Source: a virus. From it: a stretch of 64,000 bases of DNA. The notes under the pieces were generated by a model that did no database searches, was not told the origin of the DNA, and saw nothing but the letters and a program-made list of their open reading frames with translations. The number at the start of each line of letters is the position of its first letter. Position 1 is the first letter of the stretch. Shown in pieces: positions 7,471 to 13,746 of the stretch. The translations under genes and the position numbers were made by a program. The DNA lies in IMG/VR virus record IMGVR_UViG_3300043411_001246, positions 1 through 64,000 of that record, one strand, 5' to 3'.

Positions 7471-7796
7471 GACGCCACCGCCATCTCAGCGGCCGACCCG
7501 AGGCCGAGGGCGGCGTCGCAGGCGCCGAGCACGTCGGCGGCGGCGCGGAGGTTGCGCAGGGCCCCGGCGAGGGCGCGGTCATCGTCGGCGCCGTCGCAGT
7601 CGAGGACGTGGTGGGCATCGGCGATGGCGTCCACGGCGGCGGCGCGGATCTCGCGGGCGGTGCGCAGGGCGCCGAGGTCACCGGGGTGAGCAAGAACGTC
7701 GTCGGCGGCGTGGCCGTAGTGGTTGGCGCGGTCGAGGGCGTCACGGGCGGCGGCGCGGATCTCGCGGAGGGTCGGGCGGGTCGTCGGCGTCTTCAT
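7467..7796 (-). CDS. first gene of leftward operon; helical hypothetical protein
   Basis: 109 residues starting MKTPTTRPTLREIRAAARDA, all-helical, with two similar halves each opening with a REIRAAA motif (residues 11-17 and about 49-55), which suggests an internal duplication. The ATG at 7796 lies 8 nt after a TTAGAT hexamer that overlaps an operator, so its mRNA should have almost no leader. A longer form using an upstream in-frame start would read through the operator and is rejected. Function unknown; as the first leftward gene it would be repressed together with the following genes. Confidence 0.65.
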   Translation of the reverse strand: MKTPTTRPTLREIRAAARDALDRANHYGHAADDVLAHPGDLGALRTAREIRAAAVDAIADAHHVLDCDGADDDRALAGALRNLRAAADVLGACDAALGLGSAAEMAVAS

Positions 7797-7832
7797 GTCC
7801 AAACATCTAACCCGGGTTAGCGAGGCGCGCAA
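7797..7832 (-). promoter_or_regulatory. leftward promoter (TTGCGC, 16 nt, TTAGAT)
   Basis: Minus strand: TTGCGC (7832-7827), 16-nt spacer, TTAGAT (7810-7805), 8 nt, ATG 7796. The operator at 7807-7820 covers part of the spacer and the first four bases of the -10, so a bound regulator would block polymerase. Confidence 0.6.
7807..7820. promoter_or_regulatory. operator 1, perfect palindrome CTAACCCGGGTTAG
   Basis: A perfect 14-bp palindrome of the form CTAA-N6-TTAG, unusual in such GC-rich DNA. It overlaps the leftward -10 element, the position expected for a repressor site. Confidence 0.65.
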
Positions 7833-7840
7833 GAGACTTG

Positions 7841-7854
7841 CTAACTTTGCTTAG
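7841..7854. promoter_or_regulatory. operator 2, CTAACTTTGCTTAG
   Basis: Second copy of CTAA-N6-TTAG, 34 bp (about three helical turns) from operator 1 centre to centre, a spacing compatible with cooperative binding. Confidence 0.55.
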
Positions 7855-8040
7855 AGATTGGTGGGATCATGTAGGACAAGCCAGGGCAACGCCTGGCCTA
7901 ACCACGGCAGCAGATCACCCCTCGCCACTGTGAATCACCGGGCAATATGCCGCGTCCTGGGCCCATGCGTGGCCCGCGGCAGATCACCCCCCCCCCGCAA
8001 CCCGCCGCCACGGCCCCCACAAGCCTCGCCGGGCAGGCTT

Positions 8041-8076
8041 CCCGACCCCTCACCCGGCCGGTGCCTACCCCTGCCC
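8041..8076. repeat. 36-bp direct repeat, copy A
   Basis: Matches 8903-8938 with one mismatch (A at 8052, G at 8914). It starts CCCGACCCCTC like the promoter cassettes but has CCTACC where the -10 hexamer should be. Both copies lie just upstream of promoters in the immunity-like region. Confidence 0.7.
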
Positions 8077-8108
8077 TCACCGGGCCCGGACTCGGCTAAG
8101 CTATCCCC
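8076..8108 (+). promoter_or_regulatory. rightward promoter variant for 8109
   Basis: CTCACC (8076-8081), 15 nt, TAAGCT (8097-8102), 6 nt, ATG 8109. Spacing is identical to the genome-wide cassette but the upstream box differs. Confidence 0.5.
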
Positions 8109-8594
8109 ATGGCCCAGACCTCCCCCGTCCGCGCACTAGCCTTTGACCGCATGATGCCAGAGCTTCAGGGCGCCGACATGTCACTCGCCGACCGACTGAC
8201 CGCCTACCGGGACGCGGTGCTGTCCCTGGAACTGACCTGCGCGCACCCCAACAACCGGGACGTAAACCCCGCCCTCTTCCGCGCCTACCTGGCCCACGCA
8301 CGGGTCATCCTCGAGACGCTGCGCGGGCTGACATCCATGACGGACACGGGAGCCAGCGAGGCCACGAACGAGCAGCGCGAGGAGATTGCCGACCTGTGCG
8401 ACCGCGCGGGCGAGCTGGTGGACAGCTTCGCCATGGCCTCCAATGCCCACGTCCTGCTGCCAGCTTTCGAGGCTGAACTCCAGGGCGCCTTACCGTGGCC
8501 AACATCACGATCACGCCACCACGGCAGGGTGGCACGTTCGAGCGGGATACGCGACGGCTGGCCAAGTCGTTCCCGTCCGTCGGCGACGATGTGA
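8109..8594 (+). CDS. hypothetical helical protein, 161 aa
   Basis: First rightward gene, 161 residues, starting MAQTSPVRALAFDRMMPELQ. Residues 25-125 look helical (ADRLTAYRDAVLSLEL, EEIADLCDRAGELVDSFAMA). No Shine-Dalgarno; the ATG is 6 nt after a TAAGCT hexamer. The last 33 codons overlap the HigB-like gene in another frame, and the overlapped tail is Arg/Ser-rich and of poor quality, so the protein may once have ended earlier. It could be a partner of the following toxin-like gene or an early regulator; neither is shown. Confidence 0.6.
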   Translation: MAQTSPVRALAFDRMMPELQGADMSLADRLTAYRDAVLSLELTCAHPNNRDVNPALFRAYLAHARVILETLRGLTSMTDTGASEATNEQREEIADLCDRAGELVDSFAMASNAHVLLPAFEAELQGALPWPTSRSRHHGRVARSSGIRDGWPSRSRPSATM

Positions 8595-8902
8595 CCGCAG
8601 CCTACCAGGCCCTCTCCACCGTGAGAGACCGCGGGCCGTACAACCCGCCACAGGTCTCGCTCGTGCCCGGGTTCGGTCGGGAGCTGCTCAAGGTGCGCGT
8701 CGCCTCTTCGGACCAGAAGAAAGGCAAGAGCGGCGGCTTTCGCATGGTGCTCTTGCGCGTCGGGGCAGGCTGGCGCCCGGTGGCCATCTTCGCCAAGGTG
8801 CAGGCCGAAGACTTCGCCCACCACGACCTGCTACGGCGCCTTGCCGAGGAAGATGCCAGCGATGGCGAGCCCTCGCCCTTGCCACCAGCCGCGACCGAGT
8901 AG
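8495..8902 (+). CDS. HigB/RelE-like toxin-family protein (type II TA)
   Basis: 135 residues from GTG 8495. The core KSGGFRMVLLRVGAGWRPVA followed by IFAKVQAED resembles the beta-sheet core of RelE/HigB mRNA interferases, where a basic residue precedes a hydrophobic strand and a K-x-E/D element closes the sheet. Third-position GC is high from the GTG onward, supporting this start despite 100 bp of overlap with the previous gene. The downstream HTH gene (8993) could be its antitoxin in the HigBA order, but it has its own promoter. Toxicity is not established. Confidence 0.6.
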   Translation: MANITITPPRQGGTFERDTRRLAKSFPSVGDDVTAAYQALSTVRDRGPYNPPQVSLVPGFGRELLKVRVASSDQKKGKSGGFRMVLLRVGAGWRPVAIFAKVQAEDFAHHDLLRRLAEEDASDGEPSPLPPAATE

Positions 8903-8938
8903 CCCGACCCCTCGCCCGGCCGGTGCCTACCCCTGCCC
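8903..8938. repeat. 36-bp direct repeat, copy B
   Basis: Second copy of the repeat at 8041-8076 (35 of 36 identical), ending 15 bp before the TTGACC box of the HTH gene promoter. Confidence 0.7.
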
Positions 8939-8953
8939 CAAGATAGAAAGTGG

Positions 8954-8980
8954 TTGACCTGTACCTAAGTTGAGTTAGCT
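8954..8980 (+). promoter_or_regulatory. promoter of the HTH regulator
   Basis: TTGACC (8954-8959), 15 nt, TTAGCT (8975-8980), 12 nt to ATG 8993. The operator at 8965-8978 covers spacer and -10 with the same geometry as at the leftward promoter, which suggests shared control or autoregulation. Confidence 0.55.
8965..8978. promoter_or_regulatory. operator 3, CTAAGTTGAGTTAG
   Basis: Third CTAA-N6-TTAG site. Its right half TTAG is the start of the TTAGCT -10 hexamer, exactly as operator 1 sits on TTAGAT of the leftward promoter. Confidence 0.65.
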
Positions 8981-8992
8981 TCTGTGGCTAGC

Positions 8993-9298
8993 ATGGCCAC
9001 CAAGCGACGAACGAAACAAGCCAAGCCCGCGGCACGCCGGGCCACCCTGACCGAGGGACAACGCCTGTTCGAGGCGTTCGTTGCCCGGTGCGGGCTCACG
9101 CAACTCGCCATCGCCGCCGCCCTCGGCGTCAGCGATGTCACCATTTGGTTCTGGCGTACCGGGGAGAAGCGCCCGGTGGACCACCAGCGCGCCAAGATCG
9201 AGGCGTGGACCGGGGGCAACGTGCCCTCGACCGCGTGGCGCACGGAAGCCGAGCGGGCCGAGGTCGAGGCCATGGCGCCGCTGGCGATGGGGGCTTGA
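8993..9298 (+). CDS. Cro/CI-type HTH regulator
   Basis: 101 residues from ATG 8993 (an in-frame GTG at 8984 would add three residues). A basic N-terminus (ATKRRTKQAKPAARR) precedes a helix-turn-helix: LFEAFVARCGLTQLAIAAAL then GVSDVTIWFWRTGEKRP, the layout of lambda-repressor-like domains. No C-terminal cleavage domain is present, so it resembles Cro or a short repressor, or a HigA antitoxin. The operator overlapping its own promoter and the two in the divergent region make it the natural candidate to bind CTAA-N6-TTAG. That assignment is inference. Confidence 0.8.
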   Translation: MATKRRTKQAKPAARRATLTEGQRLFEAFVARCGLTQLAIAAALGVSDVTIWFWRTGEKRPVDHQRAKIEAWTGGNVPSTAWRTEAERAEVEAMAPLAMGA

Positions 9299-9301
9299 CC
9301 C

Positions 9302-9562
9302 GTGGCCAGCCTGCATCACCTGACCCCGGAGGATGCCGCCGCACTGGACGCCGACGAGCGCGTCCTGCTGCTGGCCCTCGACCGGCGCAACCAGCGCGCC
9401 GCCCGGGTCCGAGGCCGCGGCGCCCCGGTCGCTCTCTTCTTTCCCCTCACGGGCGCCGCCGTGGAGATCGACCCCGCCAGCGGTCGCTTGTCCTCTGGTG
9501 GTCCGGTGGGGCCGAACCCCGCGGCGACCAGCCACGGCAGCGGCGACGGGGAGGCAGTGTGA
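9302..9562 (+). CDS. small hypothetical protein, 86 aa
   Basis: 86 residues from GTG 9302, three bases after the HTH stop. Short helical N-terminus (LTPEDAAALDADERVLLLAL), then a strand-rich piece (GAPVALFFPLTGAAVEIDPA) and a Gly/Ser-rich tail. Probably co-transcribed with the HTH gene. Function unknown. Confidence 0.55.
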   Translation: MASLHHLTPEDAAALDADERVLLLALDRRNQRAARVRGRGAPVALFFPLTGAAVEIDPASGRLSSGGPVGPNPAATSHGSGDGEAV

Positions 9563-10083
9563 TGGGCGCGGCGTTGCGGGTTGCTCATGTGCCCCAGTCT
9601 GCCGACTCGGGGCCGGTGTCGTCAGGTGTGACCGACGAAAGTTTCACACCCCCGACCTCTCGGCTGCGGTCCAAGCGGCTCGTGGACGTGTCCCTCGCGG
9701 GCCGGTCACAGACCGAGGTGGGCGAGGCCGCCGGGGTGTCGCAACAGGTCGTGGCGCGGTGGCGTAGCCCGCAGAGCGATGCCCTGCCGAACGTCGGCCA
9801 CCTCCTGACCGAGGGCGGGACGTGGGCGGTGACCTTCTCCCGGTTGCTGTTGGCCGAGGTCGAGGGCCGCCGGCCGGTGGCGCTGTCCGCGGTGCAGGCG
9901 GCCGAGCTGGCCTTGCAGGTGCTGGAGGCGTCGAACGCGCTGTTGCGTTTCGTCGCGGCCTCGACCCACGGGCGCCTGACCCCGGAACTGGCCCTCGACG
10001 CGGCCAAGGCGTCGCTCCAGATCCACCGCCTCACGGGCGACCTGCACCCCGGTCTCCTGACCCTCGCGCGGGAGGGCCGGTGA
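9562..10083 (+). CDS. HTH DNA-binding protein, 173 aa
   Basis: 173 residues; ATG shares its A with the upstream TGA (TGATG). Residues about 35-70 (RLVDVSLAGRSQTEVGEAAG, VSQQVVARWRSPQS) form a helix-turn-helix like the N-terminal region of phage lambda CII-type or Cro-type regulators. The rest is helical. An activator or repressor of the early operon is plausible by position. Confidence 0.65.
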   Translation: MGAALRVAHVPQSADSGPVSSGVTDESFTPPTSRLRSKRLVDVSLAGRSQTEVGEAAGVSQQVVARWRSPQSDALPNVGHLLTEGGTWAVTFSRLLLAEVEGRRPVALSAVQAAELALQVLEASNALLRFVAASTHGRLTPELALDAAKASLQIHRLTGDLHPGLLTLAREGR

Positions 10084-10463
10084 TGGCCAAGAACGGGAAG
10101 ACCTACCGCGTCGGGCAACACCTGGCGGCCGTCCTGGAAATCTACCTGATCGACGGGCTGCGCGCCGACCTGGACGCATTCGAGGAAGACGCCCCCGCGT
10201 TCCAGCGCGCCCACGAGGTCGCCCTGACCTGGACCGGCGGCAAGAGCCTGTTCGTGCCGGACGCCGTGGCCGCCGACCTGTGCGACGCGGCGACGTGGGC
10301 GAGCAACAGCGCGGACGACGATGCGCGCGCCGAAGAGGTCGAGGTTCGGCATCGGCGTGGAGACGCGGCCCTGCTGAGCGCCACCCGGGCCCAGCGCGAC
10401 GCGGCCGGGGATTTCGCCCTGCGTCTGTCGAGGCAGCACCACGCGAGCAAGGCGGTGGCGTGA
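10083..10463 (+). CDS. hypothetical protein, 126 aa
   Basis: 126 residues, starting MAKNGKTYRVGQHLAAVLEI, acidic to neutral with a charged C-terminal half. TGATG overlaps at both ends place it in a tightly coupled early operon. No recognisable domain. Confidence 0.6.
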   Translation: MAKNGKTYRVGQHLAAVLEIYLIDGLRADLDAFEEDAPAFQRAHEVALTWTGGKSLFVPDAVAADLCDAATWASNSADDDARAEEVEVRHRRGDAALLSATRAQRDAAGDFALRLSRQHHASKAVA

Positions 10464-10855
10464 TGGCGCGCGGGTCTGACAAGGTGCTGCCCGCCGAGAC
10501 CGGCAAGGCCCTGCTGCGGGACGAACGCGCACGCCGGATCGACGGGCTGCGGCAGGCGATCCGCACCCACCGCGACGGCTTGCTGTCGGTGGCGTCGTGC
10601 TGCTGGGCCGACGACGACGATGCGCTGACCGATGCGGTCAAGCGGCTGTCCGATGCGTGCGAAAGCGAGCCCCGCGTCGTCCACGGCGACACGCCGGAGG
10701 TGACCCGGACGGCCCTGCACCTTGACGCCCTGGCGCGGGAGTACGGCTACGCGAGGCCGCGGCTGGTGGCCATCGCCGGACGCGAGGGCCAGCGCGACGA
10801 GGTGGCGTCGGCGCTGCTGCGCTTCGTCGCGGCGGCCGACCGGGAGGCGCCATGA
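10463..10855 (+). CDS. hypothetical helical protein, 130 aa
   Basis: 130 residues, starting MARGSDKVLPAETGKALLRD. Predominantly helical with a Cys pair (VASCCWADDDDALTDAVKRL). TGATG junction upstream and ATGA junction downstream. No family recognised. Confidence 0.6.
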   Translation: MARGSDKVLPAETGKALLRDERARRIDGLRQAIRTHRDGLLSVASCCWADDDDALTDAVKRLSDACESEPRVVHGDTPEVTRTALHLDALAREYGYARPRLVAIAGREGQRDEVASALLRFVAAADREAP

Positions 10856-11307
10856 CCCCGCGCCCGCTACTGCTCGCCCACCTGGCCCACGCCCGCGCCG
10901 CCATCGCGGACGGCGCCAACGTCGGCGACGCCCTCGGCCGCGCCTGCGCCGGCCACCTGGACGCCGGCACCGCGTCCAGGGAGGCCCTGGCGCTGCTGCG
11001 GCGCGAGGCCAAGGAGCGCGGGCTGCGTGACCCGGTGGCGACCATCGACGCCATCTTGACCGAGGCGCTGGCCGACCCGGACGCGCAGACCGCGGCGCGG
11101 GTGCGGGCGGGGCTTCCAATGGCCTGCGGCGCCTGTGGAAAGAAGGTCGGCGACGCCTGCTCGGTCTGTCCGGGTGGGCGCTGCTGGTGGCCACAAAAGA
11201 CTCAACCCGCCGAGGGTAACCGGCGGGTCGAGGACCGAGAACAGCCGGTTCTCAGTCTGCACGACAACGACGCGCCGGGCAAGTCCGCCCCGTCGCGCCT
11301 GACCTGA
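10852..11307 (+). CDS. hypothetical protein with C-terminal zinc ribbon, 151 aa
   Basis: 151 residues. A helical N-terminal half (LLLAHLAHARAAIADGANVG) is followed by a compact Cys cluster MACGACGKKVGDACSVCPGG near residues 90-109 with four or five Cys in CxxC spacing, a zinc ribbon. The last 35 codons contain two tandem hairpins in the DNA (11205-11253), so the C-terminal tail may be dictated by a regulatory element rather than by protein function. Confidence 0.6.
   Translation: MTPRPLLLAHLAHARAAIADGANVGDALGRACAGHLDAGTASREALALLRREAKERGLRDPVATIDAILTEALADPDAQTAARVRAGLPMACGACGKKVGDACSVCPGGRCWWPQKTQPAEGNRRVEDREQPVLSLHDNDAPGKSAPSRLT
11205..11253 (+). promoter_or_regulatory. two tandem inverted repeats before the antirepressor-like gene
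   Basis: ACCCGCCG (11205-11212) pairs with CGGCGGGT (11221-11228), an 8-bp perfect stem. GAGAAC (11237-11242) pairs with GTTCTC (11248-11253) around a 5-base loop. No T-run follows, so an attenuator or an operator is as likely as a terminator. The next gene starts 75 bp downstream. Confidence 0.45.
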
Positions 11308-11328
11308 CTGCCGGACACGAGAAAAGCC

Positions 11329-13746
11329 ATGGATAACCAGAACAACAACGCCACCGTCTCCAAGTCGCTTCAGCCCCCCGCCGTCATCCCCGGCGCCGTC
11401 TATGTCGGACGCACGCAGAGCAAGGAGGGGCGCGTGGCCCGCGTCGAGTTCGTCAACGACGACGGCACCATCATCCTCTCGCACTACGGGCACCGGAACA
11501 AATCGAAGACCACCTACCCGTCGCTGCACTCGTCTTACCGCCTGTTCGACCCCGCCAAGGACGCCCCGGTGGACTGGTCCAGCCCGGCGGCCCGGCCGTC
11601 CGGCGAGAAGACCGACGGCGCCGAGAGCCTGAACTCCGAGAGCACCGCCGGCCACCGCAGCAGCGTCCGCACCATGCGACAGCGCGCCAGCACGCCAGTC
11701 GATGCGCCGACCGTCGTGGAGATGCCAGCGACCGAAAACAAGCCGGATGCGCAGGCCGACCAAGACGCGCCAGGCGAGTCCTTGACGGAAGACCCGGCGC
11801 TGCCCGAAGGTCATCGCGAGTTCCGTTACGCCGGCATCTTGATGGCTCTGCCCGTTGCCGCTGGTGAGCCGCTGGTGTGGGGCGTGTCCATCGCCAACGG
11901 CGTCGGCTACACGAGGCCGCGGCAGATTCGCCGCACTGTCGCCCGCGCCGAGAGCAGCGGTCTATTCGGCAATGTCCTGTGGAACAAGACGATCTTCAAG
12001 TCCGTCATGCACAACGGCGGCGAGCGCACGGCCGTCGCCAATGACCCGTGGCTCACGGAGTTGCAGTCGGTGGCCCTCGTGGGCGGCCGCCAGACGGAGC
12101 TGGCCGAGGTCGGCGCCTTCCTGAACAAGCTCGCCGACGCCTTCAAGGCGGCTCGCGCGGCGATGGGAAATGCAAACGGCAACATGAGCCACTTCGGCCC
12201 CGACATGCTGCCGAAGCCCACGGAGACCGCCACTGTCTTCGGTCGTGAGGTTCCCTGCTACCGGAGCCGCAAGGACTTCTCGGTGTGGGTCGTGGGCAAT
12301 GACACGGCCAAGGCGTTCGGCATCTCCCTCGGGTCGCTCTACAAGAAGTTTGCCAGCGACGGCCCGACTCGTTCCGGCAAGTTTCTCTGCGAGGGCAGCA
12401 GAGCGGGCGGTGAGCACAAGTGGCTTGCTCGCCTCGACCTCGTGGAAGAACTCATGGCGCCGCTGGTCGCCGCCACGGCAGCGCCCCCGCCGGCCGAGGT
12501 CGCGACGCCGCCTGCGCCCGCGCCGGCCCCGCCCGCCGATGACTCGACCATTGAGGAGGAACTGGGCGTTTCGATCCCGGACGGGATGATGCTGGCCAAC
12601 ATCAAGGGCGTCGCCCTGGCTGTGCCCGGCAAGGATGACGGCGAGGCGCTGCTCCGTGACGTGACCTTGGGCGAGCGGTTGGAACTGTCTCAGCCCCGCG
12701 ACATCCGGAAGACCATCAAGGACATGGCTGCGGACGGGGTTTTGGGGGTGGTCGCGATGCGCGTGCGGCAGGCGCGCATCGCGAAAACCGGCGCAGTTTC
12801 GGGTTTCGAGGAGCGCGAGGTCACCGAGTACTGGCTGACCGAGAAACAGGCGCTCAAGGTCATCATGCGCAGCAAGTCCTCGGTGGCTTACCGCATCGTG
12901 GACGAGGTGACCGACGTGTTCCTGGCCTGGCGCCACGGCCGTCTGCCGCCCGCCGCCCCGCCGACCGACCTGGCAGCCGTCATGCAGATGGTCCCGGTCA
13001 TCATCGAAGCGGTGCTGGCGCGGCTCCCGTCGCAGCCGGCGAGCACCAGCCCGGACAGCGACAGGGTGCGCCAGGACGCCGAGACCCTGCGCCGGCAGCG
13101 CGCCAACGCGGCCAAGAAGGCCACGGCGACCAAGGATGTCAACGCCATGCTCGACGCGGTCACCGACGATCTGGCGCCGCTGGTCCACCGCTTCACCAGC
13201 GAGCGCATGACCCGCGCCGACCTGCGCGACGCCAGCGCCGTCAACCGCTGCCTGCGCCCGAGCGAGATGCTTCAGCAGTTCAACGCCTACCTGCGGGCCG
13301 CGTCGTCCAAGCTCTCGGCGGAAGAGCAAGAGGCGCTGACCGGGCTCGGGCCCGAGGGCGAGATGCGCAACCGCGTCCTCTACACGCTGTTCAACCGCAT
13401 CTCGAACAACGTCAAAGCCGAGAAGGAAATCGAGGAGGACGGCGAGCCGCGCATGGTCCCGGTCCTTCCCTGGATTCCCAAGGTCGGCGCTGTGCCCAAC
13501 CCGCGCCAGACCGCCATCCCCGGCACCGGCCGCTTACCGATTCCCCGCACCCCACTGCCGCCGGTCTTGCGATGGGCACCCGGCGGCAGTGGGGCCGCGC
13601 CTGCTGTCACAGGTGCGGTTGTCCCGGTGCCCATCGCCGAAGGACCGCAGATGCAAAGCCGCAGTGATTCAACGACGACGAACAAGGCCACCGTACCGCA
13701 CCGCGGACGGGGGTTCAACCGCAGCAACCCGGATGTGAGCCAGTGA
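11329..13746 (+). CDS. antirepressor-like protein with duplicated N-terminal domain, 805 aa
   Basis: 805 residues. Two regions share one layout: residues about 190-272 (YTRPRQIRRTV ... PWLTELQSVALVGGRQTELA ... ADAFKAAR) and about 450-535 (LSQPRDIRKTI ... YWLTEKQALKVIMRSKSSVA ... TDVFLAWRHG). The second closely resembles phage antirepressor domains in which a P-x-D/N-I-R helix is followed by a Y-x-L-T/N-E-x-Q-A helix. Between them (303-380) is another possible DNA-binding unit (NDTAKAFGISLGSLYKKFAS). Residues 560-700 are helical and basic. Pro/Ala-rich linkers separate the parts. Expected role is countering a repressor or controlling early genes. ATG 11329 follows CACGAGAAAAGCC with a weak ribosome binding site. 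Confidence 0.7.
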   Translation: MDNQNNNATVSKSLQPPAVIPGAVYVGRTQSKEGRVARVEFVNDDGTIILSHYGHRNKSKTTYPSLHSSYRLFDPAKDAPVDWSSPAARPSGEKTDGAESLNSESTAGHRSSVRTMRQRASTPVDAPTVVEMPATENKPDAQADQDAPGESLTEDPALPEGHREFRYAGILMALPVAAGEPLVWGVSIANGVGYTRPRQIRRTVARAESSGLFGNVLWNKTIFKSVMHNGGERTAVANDPWLTELQSVALVGGRQTELAEVGAFLNKLADAFKAARAAMGNANGNMSHFGPDMLPKPTETATVFGREVPCYRSRKDFSVWVVGNDTAKAFGISLGSLYKKFASDGPTRSGKFLCEGSRAGGEHKWLARLDLVEELMAPLVAATAAPPPAEVATPPAPAPAPPADDSTIEEELGVSIPDGMMLANIKGVALAVPGKDDGEALLRDVTLGERLELSQPRDIRKTIKDMAADGVLGVVAMRVRQARIAKTGAVSGFEEREVTEYWLTEKQALKVIMRSKSSVAYRIVDEVTDVFLAWRHGRLPPAAPPTDLAAVMQMVPVIIEAVLARLPSQPASTSPDSDRVRQDAETLRRQRANAAKKATATKDVNAMLDAVTDDLAPLVHRFTSERMTRADLRDASAVNRCLRPSEMLQQFNAYLRAASSKLSAEEQEALTGLGPEGEMRNRVLYTLFNRISNNVKAEKEIEEDGEPRMVPVLPWIPKVGAVPNPRQTAIPGTGRLPIPRTPLPPVLRWAPGGSGAAPAVTGAVVPVPIAEGPQMQSRSDSTTTNKATVPHRGRGFNRSNPDVSQ

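Larger units (their letters stand above)
7797..8108. other. divergent control region between leftward and rightward genes
   Basis: 312 bp without a convincing gene. From left to right it holds: a leftward promoter overlapping a perfect palindromic operator; a second operator; about 180 bp of C-rich sequence with no structure I can name; one copy of a 36-bp direct repeat; and a rightward promoter ending at ATG 8109. This organisation is that of a lysis-lysogeny or immunity switch. Confidence 0.7.

Noticed and set aside
8903-8938. CGACCC start of the direct repeats as promoter cassettes
   Set aside because: The hexamer 15 nt downstream is CCTACC, lacking the invariant final T, in both copies (8041 and 8903).
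11962-13329. 455-codon open frame on the minus strand
   Set aside because: Lies wholly antisense to the well-supported antirepressor-like gene; Arg/Gly/His-rich composition typical of shadow frames in GC-rich DNA.
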